From Plantago elongata (taxonomy: Eukaryota > Streptophyta > Magnoliopsida > Lamiales > Plantaginaceae), in the NCBI GenBank assembly GCA_036897095.1, contig JAYMSP010001072.1, forward strand, positions 1 through 36,615: a DNA stretch of 36,615 nucleotides, given 5' to 3'. The notes beneath the pieces are model-generated. The model made no database searches. It was given only the letters and a program-made list of their open reading frames with translations, and was not told the DNA's origin. This document shows, piece after piece, positions 21,539 through 33,958 of the stretch (position 1 is the first letter of the stretch; each line of letters opens with the position of its first letter). The position numbers were made by a program, and so were the translations under genes.

Positions 21539-22255
21539 ACATCATTTAACATCCCACATCGATTAAACAATGTTTTCGGTTAATGTTATATATGTAGACC
21601 AACACTTTCCTATGGTACGAGGTCTTTTGGATTATGCCAAAAGCAAATTCGTGTGGACTCTGGTCCAAATCGGACAATATCATATCAACGAGACGTGTAT
21701 GGAACGATCATGAGTAATATCACTACTCAATGGGCAGGGTCTCGATCAATCCATTAGTGTCGGGTCGTTACAAGTGGTATCAAAAGTGGGATGATCTAGA
21801 ATGTCATGTGGGGTGAAGTGATACACCGTATCGACAGTGGGAGCCACATCTAGAGCCCTTAGGGACACTTTTGGAATCATGCATGGCTAGATGGTCATAC
21901 ACCGTATCGACTGTGGGAGCCACATGTTGAGATCGTAGGGGCACCTCTGGAATCATGCATGGCCAGATGGTCCTGGGACATATTGTGACCCCTGAAAGGT
22001 TGACGAGGACGACTTTGATGCCTTAAGGGGGTAGAAAGCAACATCCCACATTGATTAAAAACTGTTGGGGGTGAATGATATATATGTAGACCGCCACTTT
22101 CAGATGGTAGGCATTTTAGTAATACCTAAAATAAAGTGCGGACTCTGACCCAAAGCGAATAATATTATACCAACGAGACGTGTGTGGGACAATTATGAGT
22201 AAGTTTACTGGTCCAATGGGCCGGGTCTCGGCCATTAATGTTGAGTCGCTACACA
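21539..22255. mobile_element. TRIM-like miniature LTR retrotransposon
   Basis: Two direct repeats of about 215-225 bp lie at roughly 21544-21772 and 22035-22253. Both contain aacatcccacat near the start, then atatatgtagacc, accaacgagacgtgt or a close variant, and gggtctcg near the end. Directly after the left repeat comes TGGTATCAAAAG (21775-21786), close to the TGGTATCAGAGC primer-binding site for initiator tRNA-Met. A purine tract aagggggtag precedes the right repeat. The internal region is only about 260 bases and non-coding, as in TRIM elements, which depend on proteins from other retrotransposons. The flanks share acatc (21539-21543 and 22251-22255), a possible 5-bp target duplication. 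The LTRs have diverged clearly, so the insertion is old. Confidence 0.82.
21821..21972. repeat. 76-bp duplication inside the TRIM internal region
   Basis: The block beginning atacaccgtatcgac at 21821 recurs at 21897. Both copies continue with gtgggagccacat and end with ggaatcatgcatggc and agatggtc. The two copies differ at about a dozen positions. Confidence 0.88.
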
Positions 22256-24390
22256 TCTGCTACCTTTGAAGTAATCGACTGGTGTACTGGTGTATATTGT
22301 TGGGGAGGTGGTGGGTATAAGAAGATTGTGGTGGCAGTGTTTGGTGGAGAAGGAAGGAGCTATTGTGAAGCAACATGGATACGACTGAGGATTCTTCTCA
22401 GAGGATTAGAAGATTATGATAGTTTATTGTTTGTTATATGGAGTCCTCTGTCCCGCCTTAACCTTTCCCATTACATTTGAAGTGAGGAAAATAATGGTAG
22501 ATTACTTTTTGTCTAAAATAATGATGTTGGGATGAAATTTTGTGTCAACTTTACTTATGAACCAAGCGAAGGTAACTTTCAAAATATTCTTCGAATTATA
22601 TATTTGTAGAACATTTTTATTCTTGGATCGGCTTCATATTGATCTGAGCTTAACTCTCTTATTATATGATCGTCAGATGATGGTCATGAGGCATTTAATT
22701 CAATCTCATCCACTAATTTTGGTTCGAATTCATTTTATCTATTAGTCTAATTACATATGAACTTAACTGATTTGAATTGTAGTATAAAATAAGTTAAGTA
22801 GAATTAAACTGAAATTAAAAACACCTTTGATCAATTAATCTTCAATTTTAGTAGTTAGAAACAGTGGCAAAACACCACGATTGAATCATTCATAGACTGA
22901 TGATCGTAAGTAATGATATGAAATCCAAGCCGAAAAATGTTGTGTATATACATAAAGTAAGTTAAACGAAGTTTGAAGAAAGGTGCACGTTCAAGAAAAA
23001 AAAGATTTGTGAGATCTTATAAAAGAAGAGAGAATTTATAAAAGAAGAGAGAAGTCGGACAAAAACAAGTTGTGAAGATCAAAACATCTGAGAAGTATTT
23101 ACTATGGTCTCTCAAAATGTCTTGGACACTACTACATATGCAAATAACACATCACGAGTCAAGACAACACGTGAATCGAGCTTGAAAGCTAGGGTTTAAT
23201 TTATAGTTTTCATAGTTTCATCTTTGCTGCCATAGCATTAATTTTATGTGTTATTTCCAAAGCCATGTGTAATTTAGCTAGGGATAAAAACTTAGATTGG
23301 AAGAGGTAGTTCTCTTTGTTGTTCTGTTGATTTGTTTTATCTATTATCAATCACCAATTTATCATATAACGAATATTTTATTTTGAATCTCGGTTGATTA
23401 AATATAAAAATATAATATGCTTAAAAACTTAAATGGTCGCCAACCTAACATATTCATCACGTACATAAATCGTTCTCATTTCAACCAGATACCATCAACG
23501 TTACAATATTATACTAACACTGACTCGCTTAAGTTCACTGCTCATTGCTTTGTTTGTGTTTTTCTGTTCTCACCAGTTTAGTGTGTCGAATGCAGAGGAA
23601 AACTGCATTGTCAAGATTCAGTACATTGGATACACATGCCACATTTATGTTAATTAGTTGTACCAAATTACGGTCAGTTTACTTCTACACATGAAGGGGC
23701 TGATTGGTATAGAATTTGAATGGGTATTTTGAAGAACTTTGGTGAAATTGTGTTTGAAATGAAATTGAAATGGGAATATTTAAAGTGTGTCTTAGGTCAA
23801 ATTACTGTTCATCGAGTCAAATGGATCGATTATAATTGTATGACAATCCGCCCCGGAACGTCTGAACTCTGGAATCTTATAAACGAGTGCGCAGTAGAGT
23901 AGTCTGCTTATTAACTAGCTAGCAGGAGACATAATTGTATAGAGAAAAATAATTGTGTGAATTGTGATACTACAAATTTAGGATAGAGCCTAGTAGGGTC
24001 AACAAAGAAACAATCAATGGAGAGTAGATGTTAATTATATTGATTAAGGATGAAGAATAGTCTACCCATAATTAGTAGCAATAATTAATTTAGATCGTGC
24101 ACGAATTATAGAGAGTGACATGGTGAAATCATATTCCTCGTTTTACAGGTTGATATTTACATAGTCCCACACCCACCCGATTGATTATTCATATGGGGAA
24201 TGTCTTTAATCTGTCATCATCATCCGAAATTTAAATGGGGCATGTACCCTAGCCATCTACCTTTTAACTGCAATTATCAACTAGCTATTAAACTTAGTCC
24301 GGAATAATCACCTAAAATTATATATAAATAACATAAAAGAATGTGCATTTTATTTATAAGAATAGCATTTCCAATCACATCACATTTAGA
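22256..24390. other. Intergenic stretch, no gene recognised
   Basis: AT-rich. A short direct repeat (ttataaaagaagagagaa) occurs twice near 23018 and 23036. A GC-richer plus-strand frame at about 23560-23660, without a start codon, contains several cysteines but matches no family I know. Open frames at 22238-22480 and 23720-23902 have no recognisable domains. Confidence 0.4.
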
Positions 24391-24785
24391 TTTTTCTACG
24401 GTCAGACAAGATTTCACTCTACCTGGCAATAATTATTAAATAAAAAATTAACATATTTATTTCGTTAAATTTCAAAATATCAAAATAAAAAATTGATAAT
24501 TTTAGAAATATATTTTTTTATTTTTAAATATATTTTAGAAGTTAAATTTAAAATTTTTAATTAATATTTATATTTTTTTAATTTAAATATTCATAAGGCG
24601 AAAGTGTGGTAATCATAAAATTTAAATTTACCTTTAAAATATTTTTAAAATTAAAATAATATTTTGTAAGAATTATCAATTTTTTACTTTACTATTTTAA
24701 AATTTAATAAAATAAATATGTCAATTTTTTAATTTATTGCATGTTGTCAGACGGGGCGAAATCCCGTCAAACTGTAGAAAAAACC
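24391..24785. mobile_element. Long inverted-repeat (foldback) MITE
   Basis: The left end reads ttctacggtcagacaagatt and the right end, on the opposite strand, ttctacagtttgacgggatt. Inward of this, caataattattaaataaaaa pairs with caataaattaaaaaattgac, and the match continues through attaacatatttatttcgtt versus attgacatatttattttatt and aaaaattgataattttag versus aaaaattgataattctta. The arms are thus about 120-140 bases each with a short AT-rich centre. There is no coding sequence. The long, nearly complete palindrome suggests a Mutator-type or other foldback MITE. I cannot fix the target duplication, so the superfamily stays open. Confidence 0.72.
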
Positions 24786-25940
24786 CCATTAAAATATATA
24801 AAACTTTTGTATTAGATTCATCTTCTTGAATTGTGTGTTACATTTACCGCATCCGGCTCTCCCGCACTATTATGATTAATGGTGGAGGTGGCAAAGGTTG
24901 GCGAAGCCGTGGAGGTGGCTTGAATAATGCCAGCTAAATGGTGGCTTCTTGAATATTAAACAAAACATTGAATATTAATAGAAAGGACGCGAAAGAGATT
25001 TAGTTTCAACATCATATAGTATAGTATATGATTTGCTTTCTAAATTATAATGTGAGTTGATCCGATACTATATTTTACTTTGTGTCAATGTTCACGCAAT
25101 AAGATTTGGCAACTTTTCAAAAGTGGATTTGGCCTGACTAATGAAAAATTTATACTACTACTCGTCATGATATAATTGGTTTTCTAGACTAATAATTTGC
25201 TGTCTGTATGTGATATATACAGCAGCAACTGCATGCATCTATGTGCAAATGTGCAATATACATTTTAAACGTTCTTGGTGCTTTTATATAGGGCCATGTC
25301 AAGTGGAAAAACATCACCAAGCGAAACGATTTAATTCGAACACAAAATTTGACCCAATCGAAACTATCAAGGTATAACAGGCCGAGCATGATCGAGGTCC
25401 GACTAAAATTCGAATTGATTGAAATCAATCACATTAAAAAATGACATGTTATTCAAATTGATCCGGCATATCCGATACAAAATTCCCTGAATTACAATTT
25501 GAATTAACACGAATTAGATTTCACCCTAAAGCCTCCAATCCGAAATTATTTGAATTATATTTGATACGATATTATCGGAATTAGATTTGACCCAAAAGCA
25601 CTATACGAAATGACCCGAATTAGTTTGAGCCGAAATGACCTAAATTAAAATCTAACTTAATATAATACAAAAAAAAAAAATTTAACCTGAAATAACCTGA
25701 ATTAAATTTTACGCGAAATAATCCTATCAAAGAAACTACAATTAGTCAACAATATATCATATCCTATATTTATTAAATTAGTGAACATAAATTGTTTAAA
25801 ATGCTTCCTATATATATATATGTGTGTGTGTGTTTTTTTTTTCAGAATTTCTTGTAAAACTTCAGCACACATTGTACATATTAACATATTGAAGAAATTG
25901 AAGCCTTTTTGTTATCTATTTAACATCTCTGTTGTTTCAA
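24786..25940. other. Intergenic stretch with degenerate short repeats
   Basis: From about 25440 to 25720 the sequence is built from loosely repeated words of the type cgaaatgacccgaattag and gaattagatttgaccc, that is, a degenerate short-period repeat. A TG/TA microsatellite lies at about 25810-25832. No gene is recognised. Confidence 0.5.
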
Positions 25941-26037
25941 AAATTAGATTATATTGACAACGAAGCGCAACTCAGTTGGTAATACGCTCCCCTTTTAACT
26001 AATTGATTGGGGGTTTGACTATTTAAAAAAAAATTAG
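25941..26037 (+). mobile_element. SINE-like tRNA-derived insertion
   Basis: A tRNA-like A box (gcaactcagttgg, 25967-25979) is followed about 30 bases later by a degraded B box (gggtttgact, 26011-26020) and a run of nine A (26025-26033). The word aaattag flanks the unit at 25941-25947 and 26031-26037 and may be the target duplication. The promoter part resembles the insertion at 295-337, so the two may belong to one family. Confidence 0.55.
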
Positions 26038-26075
26038 TTTAAATTTTAGTGGCGTTACATATTAGTTCGATAAAC

Positions 26076-26179
26076 AAGCATTGCATCACAACTAGATCCA
26101 AAATGTTGTGGAGAACTTGAATTCACTAAGCATTGCATCACAACTAGATCCAAAATGTTGTGGAGAACTTGAATTCACT
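26076..26179. repeat. Exact 52-bp tandem duplication
   Basis: The 52 bases starting aagcattgcatcacaactag at 26076 are repeated directly at 26128 without a mismatch as far as I can read. Identity implies a very recent slip or duplication. It abuts decayed coding-like sequence on the minus strand. Confidence 0.95.
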
Positions 26180-26890
26180 CATCGTTCGTTTGAAGCTTAG
26201 AATCCACCTTTCCTTCAATGTTGGAAGGCAGTTGAATGTATTGGTGGACTGTCCAACTTGAAGATTTCTTCGATGGCTGATATCACATTCGCAGTTGTGG
26301 ATGATCCATGCACACTCTGCTATGCAGTCATTGACAATGATTCCCGATGCTATATGGTCACTGGTCACTACCGCCATTAAGTGTACCGGAACCATTAGAA
26401 ACTTTAAGCATAGTAGATAGTTCATCTATATCCTCCTCTAGCTATGGATGCATGGACCATGCCACCTTTGTTGGAAAGTGCACAAAACTTGCTGACAAGT
26501 ATAGCAAGAGTCTTGCTAAGAACATCCACCCCGAGGACATCAACAATTATATCAATAGTTTCTGAAGTCCATATCAGGATGAGCAACTGTGCAAACCCAG
26601 CGGTGTCATTGCATGAAATGATGTTGCCCAAATCAGCTAACTTCGCAATACGCCGAATAACAACATAATTCGGTAGTTAGGTTCTCAGGTGTTGGAGTTC
26701 CTGATCAGTAGTAGTATGAGGCAATCCCGTGCTATTACCAGCACATAAAGGGACAATTATGTTGGTTCCAGTAATCGTGGTCTTCACAATAGGAACACGA
26801 CTGATCAGGTGATTATATAACTGAATTTTTCACAGCCGCATGTGGCCACCAAGCAATAAGCCCTTTGTGAGGTTGGAGGAAAACGTTCTC
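26180..26890 (-). pseudogene. Decayed coding-like sequence, parent not identified
   Basis: This stretch is richer in G and C than the surrounding spacer. On the minus strand it has patches of plausible coding in changing frames: ADLGNIISCNDTAGF near 26620, EEDIDELSTMLKVSNG near 26440, and ANVISAIEEIFKLDSP near 26270. They are separated by stops and frameshifts. It may be an old gene or retroelement internal region. No catalytic motif could be identified, so no function is proposed. Confidence 0.4.
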
Positions 26891-26901
26891 AACCTCAGAA
26901 A

Positions 26902-29900
26902 CACTACAACATTTAAGGCTTTTTAGTTTTTACTACACACATAATCCATTATATATAGAGAAAAATTGTGGCAAAAATTATATACAACGTTTAAAATCCA
27001 TGAAGGTGTGTTGCAAAAAAAGTCGTAGTAAAAAAAATAGGCAAAATAAACCGTTGTATAAACACTTATGCTACATACTAGAACTGTGGTATATAAACGG
27101 ATGTGTGGCTTATGATTTAGCAACACTTAAAAACCGTGGCATAAAACCATTGAAAAAACACAACAAAAAAAGAAAAATTGTCAAATTTGCAAAATTTCAA
27201 AATTCTACATTATAATTTTACAAAATACGCTGCACAAAAAAGATAGTATATCTTGTTTATTTGAAGCAAGAACAAATTCCAATACCAAAACAATACAATT
27301 ACAAGAAGATCCAGGCATACACCCCAACATATATAATAATACAAGAAATTCAACATCAATCTATATCAAATGAGTACAGTAAGTCAGTAGCTATGGATCA
27401 TCTATAATTTGAGCTCACATCAATGTTTCAAAGGTCGGTTCTCAAACACTTGTAGATTTGCTCCATGCCAAATTGCGAAAACAGTTTCTGCAAAAAACTA
27501 GCCTCAGCAGTTGACATAGCAAACTCTTCCATTAAAGGCCCCACAATCCATTGCAATTCTATTCCAACCATTAGGGACATGAGGTATCTCCATCCATGCC
27601 AAACTTGCCTCCAAATCAGTTGTGTAGACTGACACAAGAATAACAAATTGATATTAACTGCCCAATCAAGACAGAATAGAAATGGTGTACCTAGATGATG
27701 ATCCATTTTAGAAAACAGTACTGTGCAATTCATGTCTTCACACTCTCCCAAAAAATATACAATCTGCCACAAGAAACAGTAGAGAGCAATAACCATTAGT
27801 TATCGAAATACAAACCAGAAACAGATTTTGACTTGAGGTAGATGATTTAAGAGTGATCTCAGGGTAAAGTTATTCAAACACCAACCTTCCTTCACCAAGG
27901 AAAAACGTGATGAACTAGAAGAAAATAGTTTGAGGTTAATATTCAGAGTAAGGCAGACTGGCAGAGTGTGATACCTTGCAATTTTATCAACGGGTGTACT
28001 TTGTTATAAGTCAAGAAAGAATATATGGTATGAGCAAATTGTTTCACTGGCTCGCAGATAATTCATATACGGGAAGAAAAAAAGATAACGGACCAGGTGT
28101 GAGTTTTCGTGGCAATGCCAATTTCATGTACACAAATCTGCACAATAGACATAAACGTAAGGAAAATGGCTGAAAATAAAATAAATACATACACAAGAAT
28201 GATAACAAATATATAAGTACTCCGGTGTCCAAGATTATGGTTGAAACATTCATCGAATGCGGCTCGATCAAAACCATGCAGTTTTGGACCAACAGAGGAC
28301 AAATCTTTCATAGTCAAATAAAAGTAGAAATGATCATTGCAAGAAAAAGTGAACTATGTATTTGAAAGAAGTAAACGTGGAATTCATTAGTGATTCTTAT
28401 GACCTCAAGATATTATAAAAAAGCTTGTAAATATGGAAATATGGTTCATGGATAAATGGAGCTGAAGAGATGCTTAAGACAGAGCTCTTACAAGAAAAGT
28501 CTCTTGTTGTGTCTACAAGCCCATAAGCTGCTAAGCTATTTCCAGGAACCTGAAACACTGTTGTATAGTATAAATCACTATTAGGAGCTCAAATCAGGTG
28601 CATGCAACAATATCTCAAAGATATAATATACTTTCTCCATCACAACAATAACTTTCAACCCAAAACATAGAACCAACCATCCACCAACCATTTTAGTCTA
28701 AACAGAATTTACAATGTCAATTAGTCCAGATGATTAATACAACAAATTATCATATAGTCACTCCACTTAATCAATATACTAGCAAATAGTAGATGTGTGG
28801 AAATAAAAGACCGCATCGGCGTGCAAGATAACTAGAAGAAATAGAACATTTGGCTATAGAGTGAAAGAGCGAAGTAGATATACCGTGATCTCGCCATACT
28901 CATTGGAAAAGTGGCCATCCTTTGCTTCTTCGCAACTGGCCCTGAACCTACCAATTCTTCTGTGTAAGAAACATATACTACAATCAATGACATAATAGTT
29001 GCCAAGATTTTAACCACATTGTCTTTATTCATCACAGTGAGTTAAATGAATCGGTAAAAAGAGAAAAATATTAATTTATGTTCGCAAGCACATCATACAC
29101 AGTTTATCTTCAAACACCAGTATAGGTTCCTTCAGTGTTCATTAGGAAGACACTTACTACTCATCCTGAGTATTTTCATTATGAAAGCTTAATGTTTACA
29201 GAGCAAAGCATTAATGAAGCAGAACAAATGGCAGTGGAATAAGATGTACGTTAGTAACATAGTAACCTAATCGATTAACACCTTAGCAATCAACTTGCAG
29301 AAAAATCTAAGAAATCAATTCCAGATTTCGTTCAATCAGTACAGCTACAAACATTCAACAATCAAAGCTCAATCTACCTTCCAATTTTTCGATGACAAAA
29401 AATAATTAGGCATCAGATTCAATCGCATAATATGTATAGAATTCATTGACAAAAATTACAGGAGAAGTATTTGGAGAATCCGAATACAAAGCTCAATTGA
29501 TGAAGTACATATGAAGTTTATACGATTAACGCTACAAAGTTTCAGAATATAACCTTTTCAGATTTGAGAATCGATCTAGATATGAAGCCACAATTCATCG
29601 TCTCCAGATTCCTTTGAGAAATAGATGAGCAAATCGGCATCTTCAGGAAACGAGATATGATAGAATACGTGATCGAGGTTTCTGGTTTACAACAATGGAG
29701 AGAAAGATTACGCCATGAGAGAATAACTGAAGCTGAGTTTGCTGAGTGTTCCATAGGTGTGAGTAATTTTGACCTATATTTTGTTTAGAATGAATAATAT
29801 AACATATAATTTGCTAAAAGGCCCAAAATGTTGACTTAATTGCTACTATGGCACCGAGTATCAATTTTTTACTTTATTTGGTATATTAGATATCGTTGTA

Positions 29901-29991
29901 TATGAGATGATAAGCGTGGTATATGTGTGTTTATAGCACATTTATAAAAGCGTGGTAATAGAAAACGTTGTATAAAGACTAAATTGTTGTA
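26902..29991. mobile_element. CACTA-like element carrying gene sequence
   Basis: The left end reads CACTACAACATTTAAGG (26902). The right end reads CTAAATTGTTGTAG up to 29991, an inverted partner lacking the last TG. Both subterminal regions (about 26960-27150 and 29880-29990) are full of the same short motifs, CGTTGTATA (27052, 29893, 29965) or its complement (near 26985) and GTGGTATA/GTGGCATA (27086, 27136, 29916). Repeated subterminal motifs and a CACTACAA terminus are characteristic of En/Spm (CACTA) transposons. The interior is not a transposase but an intron-containing gene-like unit (minus strand, 27504-29754). A 13-base word gaaaacgttctca lies on both sides (26879-26891 and 29992-30004); the 3-bp duplication expected for CACTA is not clear. 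Damaged at the right end. Confidence 0.55.
27504..29754 (-). CDS. Unidentified multi-exon gene inside the CACTA-like element
   Basis: Two 3' exons join cleanly: 27763-27691 and 27628-27504. They have GT/AG borders and a phase 1 junction, and encode IVYFLGECEDMNCTVLFSK, MDHHLVYTTDLEASLAWMEI, PHVPNGWNRIAMDCGAF and NGRVCYVNC, then TGA. Further exon-like segments lie upstream on the same strand: near 28300 (DLSSVGPKLHGFDRAAFDEC), near 28545 (VPGNSLAAYGLVDTTRDF after a good acceptor) and near 28930 (RMATFPMSMARS). An ATG at 29754 opens 70 codons that might be a first exon or a leader. An AAATAAA signal (minus strand, about 27255) follows the stop. I could not join the upstream segments in phase, nor recognise the family. 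It could be a captured host gene copy or a host gene flanked by transposon ends. Confidence 0.4.
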
Positions 29992-30004
29992 GAAAACGTT
30001 CTCA

Positions 30005-33000
30005 CCGCAATGGAAAGTAAATGTCTCAATTCCGTATGCAGTACACCACATCTGTGTATGATATTATTTGGTTTTCGATTGAAAAATGTGCTCCTTGCGA
30101 CCGGAGAGTGAGTGCTTGATCGAAGGAGTTTAAGGAGTTTCTTGTCAAATACTAAAAGAGACTATTAATTACTAACCTCACATTGTAAGTAGGAGAAAAG
30201 ATTTAAAATTTTCATGTACAAAGTCTCGTAAAATACCTTTTCATCTACATTTTATATAGTACATACTCTATATATATATATATATATTAGATAAACATTC
30301 AATTATACAAAATCATCAAACTACTTTCAAAAATCTACTCGGCATCGTGTTCAACTCGGTGCTTGATTACTAGTGTGTATGCGTGCACGCACTTTCATTG
30401 CATTCATTTACTAGTCGAATTGTTAAAGTGAGTTTCTTAAACGTCACAAGCATTATTTATAGTATTGTAATGTTATCTTGAAAATTATCTTAAAGGGATA
30501 TGACCTACCGAGCTATCGATTCTACTTTTTTCTTTCATTTACTCTACTTTTCAAGCCCTCCATACTTTCAAAAGGATCAAAACTTACAATAACCGAAATT
30601 AGCAATCTTTACACACAACAAACAAACATATACTACATCAGTTATCACTAATTATAATACGACACTAAATGGAGTCATGCAATAGGTGTTAGTTAGCTGC
30701 ACCGACAATTGTGTCACGGGGAACCCTATATACGCGCTAATTACATCTAGAAGTCATAGTTACATATTCCACTCCACCATAAACCATTAAACAAGAAAAG
30801 AGCTAGAAAATGATGATGTAATAGATACTGGTAAATTACAAATTCGAAAAGCAATATGCACACATACTTATTTGTTGTGCAGCTCCTGCTTGTGCATATA
30901 AAAGGACAACTTGAAAATGAATGATATGAAAGAGAAAAAAAAACTTAATTAAAGTAGCAAACAAAAGCAACATCCTCGGCCCCATATTATGTCCCCTCAA
31001 TCGGGAAAATTATTTAGTGCGCGTTGCGTATATACTTTCAATTGCGTGGTAATAGTGGTATGACATTTTAATTAAGGATTATCGGTTTCATTTAATTAAG
31101 TTAATTCATTTCAGTTTTATATAATTATATTTAATAATATACTTCAGTTTAATTACTATATTTAATAATATACTTCTTCTTAATTAAATTCAATTAAATT
31201 CAGAAAATTACAATTCGAGAAAATAAAGACTAACCTATATACTTAATATTTTTAATAACATGGTAATAATCTAAATACCATCCTTAACTTAGTATTTGCA
31301 GTTGGAGTAGGAGATTAGTTGACAAGTTTAATTAATCTATTATTGAAATGTAGTAAAAAATTGGATAATTAAACTTAGTATCAAATTTCTCGAGAACTTA
31401 GAAAAACTTTTTAAAGTAAAAGTATAGGAACGATAATTGAGTAAAGCTTTCAGCTCAGGTGAATCGGGTTCACTTCTTGTCTTGTACTTCTAGTCATCTA
31501 CTACTTACTATCTTATCCTACTCGTTTAAAACAATATTTCATGCTCCAAGTTGCTGGTAACCTTTCTGATCATTTGTGAAATAGTATAAGGTATGGAATT
31601 TTATATATTTGTATTAAAATTATAAAATTACAATTACTCCTACACTCTAAACTACCTTATGACTTCATTAGGGATTAAACTTTATACTCCTACTTACTAT
31701 TCTAGTTCTATTCCACTATACCATATTATACTTTCCCGAAATTTAATACTTTGATAACTACTACTACTACACACCCGAGTGTATTGACTATACAACTTCA
31801 CGGTAAACTGTAAAGAGCATAGTTAGTACACTTACTAAGACCGACAGATCCACAAAAATTTATATATAAATAAAATGACATCGAAAATAAACAGAGACAA
31901 GATATAAGTTTCTATTAGGTAATATGAATATAACCCACCAGCCTCATGACGAAAGTATCCACTATATGAATGATCAATAATGAATACAAGGGGACTAATC
32001 TAGCTCTATTTTAAGAATACAACTAGATGCAAAAACAACCAAGTAGTTGTAAAGACTTAACTCTGCTAATCTAACTTTTAATCTCTAGACTAACATCTAG
32101 ACAAAATTTGGAAAAGGTTGATGACAAAATATGTGAAACAACTTGACAACTATATGGAGTGAATTGCTTGCTTGAAACACGTAATTTTTCCTCAATGTAA
32201 GACGCCATTTATATAGATTCTTCAGGCCGACTTTTGTGGCAGAGTCCTACATTGATTTGTGTTATGATTCCTGAAAATCTTCGGCTTCTAACTCGATTTC
32301 TTCTTATCCAGTCGCTCGTAAATCTCCAATCCTAGCATACTTCGATTTTTAGTCTTCTTTGGATTCTAAGATATCTCAAGTCTCGATTTCCTACACACAA
32401 TAGACATCTAAAGCTATGGAACATGTTATGTTAGTGAATAAAGGTGAAAACTATAATTAAGGTAATTTAAGTCGAGTTCAATTAAGACTTTGAGTGTGAG
32501 TTATATATACAGTGCAATCAGTACACCAAGTCTGGTACACTGACTACACAAGTTCTGAAGTGTAACTTGTACACTTACAAAATAAATCACACTTACAATT
32601 TGCATTAAAACTATATTTGAATTTATAAATTACTTTTATCATATTTATGATGTTTAATTGTAATAACTCTACTATAAATCTGTTAAGACCCAATTCTTTG
32701 AAATAATGATATTACTTATTACGTGTGTCACACACACAACACCGGTGTGTTGTTGTTCGATCTGGATCGGCATCTGTATACCACCAGAGAGCTAGAGTTT
32801 CATACCATTTGAGTATAATTTGACCCGCTAATTCTTTAATCATGTGGTGCGCGATAATTTACATGATACCTCTTATATTTCTCAACTTCCAAGTTTAATT
32901 TAAAGGTTTGTTGACGATTCTGTTCTGATACTCAACACACAACGTTCTCATAAGAATTTTAAACTTGAGTGTATCATGGTTAGAAATAATAGAATTGATG

Positions 33001-33439
33001 ACTAACTCGAAAATATATGTTTAAAGTGTGTACGTATGAGTAATAGTAAAGTAATTATAAAAGAATACTTTCTAGCCATCCAATCAATAAAACAAGTAAA
33101 TGAATAATTACATGGGTGTAAAGGGGACGGAAATTACATCAATATTGATTTAATTTATTATGACTTTTAATTATACGGTACTATATATTATAACGGGTGA
33201 ATTCCTCCATCAACTCGAGTAGTATTTTGTGAATTGAGAAGCATATTAACCGGAAATAATTGGTGCGCCAACATATGACTCATCTACACCAATCACACTA
33301 AAAAATTCCTCCGGAGTACTCAATAGTCTTACACCTTAGATGTGATGTTCATCTTTTTCCACTGAAAGAACCATTCCCAGCATTTCCCAATATTCATCTC
33401 CCCTTTTTCTCCTTCAAATCAAAATTACCAAAAAAAGCC
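30005..33439. other. Gene-free AT-rich stretch upstream of the ALOG gene
   Basis: More than 3.4 kb without any coding segment I can support on either strand. Minor items are a TA run at about 30271-30288, a repeated atatttaataatatacttc at about 31128 and 31160, and a palindromic caacaccggtgtgttg near 32737. A TATATATTA word at about 33182 could be a distant core promoter for the ALOG gene, but that would need a leader of over 200 bases. Confidence 0.45.
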
Positions 33440-33958
33440 ATGAATTCCTCCGCCGATCAAGGCGGAACTAGCCACCCGCCTCAGCTCAGCCGATACGAGT
33501 CGCAAAAGCGTCGCGATTGGAACACGTTCGGCCAGTACCTTAAAAACCAGCGCCCTCCAGTGTCCTTATCCCAGTGCAGCTGCAACCACGTGCTCGAGTT
33601 TCTTCGCTACCTCGACCAGTTCGGGAAAACTAAGGTTCACATGCACGGTTGCGTGTTTTTCGGGCAGCCCGACCCACCTGCGCCGTGCACGTGTCCGCTC
33701 AGGCAGGCCTGGGGAAGCTTGGATGCCCTGATCGGGCGACTTAGGGCAGCGTATGAGGAGCATGGTGGAGCACCCGAATCGAACCCGTTCGGAAATGGGG
33801 CGATTCGGGTTTACCTGAGGGAAGTTAAGGAGTGTCAAGCTAAGGCAAGAGGGATTCCGTACAAGAAGAAAAAGAAGAAGAAATTGATCAGTAATACGCT
33901 CAAAGCTCATGATCATGAGCAGGTCATCATCAAGAATCATCCTAAGCAACCTGCTTGA
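33440..33958 (+). CDS. ALOG-domain protein (LIGHT-DEPENDENT SHORT HYPOCOTYLS type)
   Basis: An intronless 172-residue nuclear protein. The ALOG domain spans about residues 17-141, opening [17 protein letters not shown] and closing [20 protein letters not shown]. It contains the zinc-ribbon insert with His67, Cys71, Cys83 and Cys85 (VHMHGC, then [10 protein letters not shown]). The lysine run at 142-148 is the family's nuclear localisation signal. Known members (Arabidopsis LSH1-10, rice G1/TAWAWA1, tomato TMF) regulate light response, organ boundaries and meristem fate. This domain wording is nearest, from memory, to the LSH10-like short members. The family domain is thought to derive from a DIRS-type retrotransposon recombinase. 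The start is the first ATG in frame, in an A-rich context (aaaaaaagccATG), and the length is typical. The locus is much more GC-rich than its surroundings, as is usual for this family. Confidence 0.95.
   Translation: MNSSADQGGTSHPPQLSRYESQKRRDWNTFGQYLKNQRPPVSLSQCSCNHVLEFLRYLDQFGKTKVHMHGCVFFGQPDPPAPCTCPLRQAWGSLDALIGRLRAAYEEHGGAPESNPFGNGAIRVYLREVKECQAKARGIPYKKKKKKKLISNTLKAHDHEQVIIKNHPKQPA

Noticed and set aside
33566..33949. 127-codon minus-strand open frame opposite the ALOG gene
   Set aside because: It arises from the GC-rich ALOG coding sequence; the plus-strand protein is a full-length family match.
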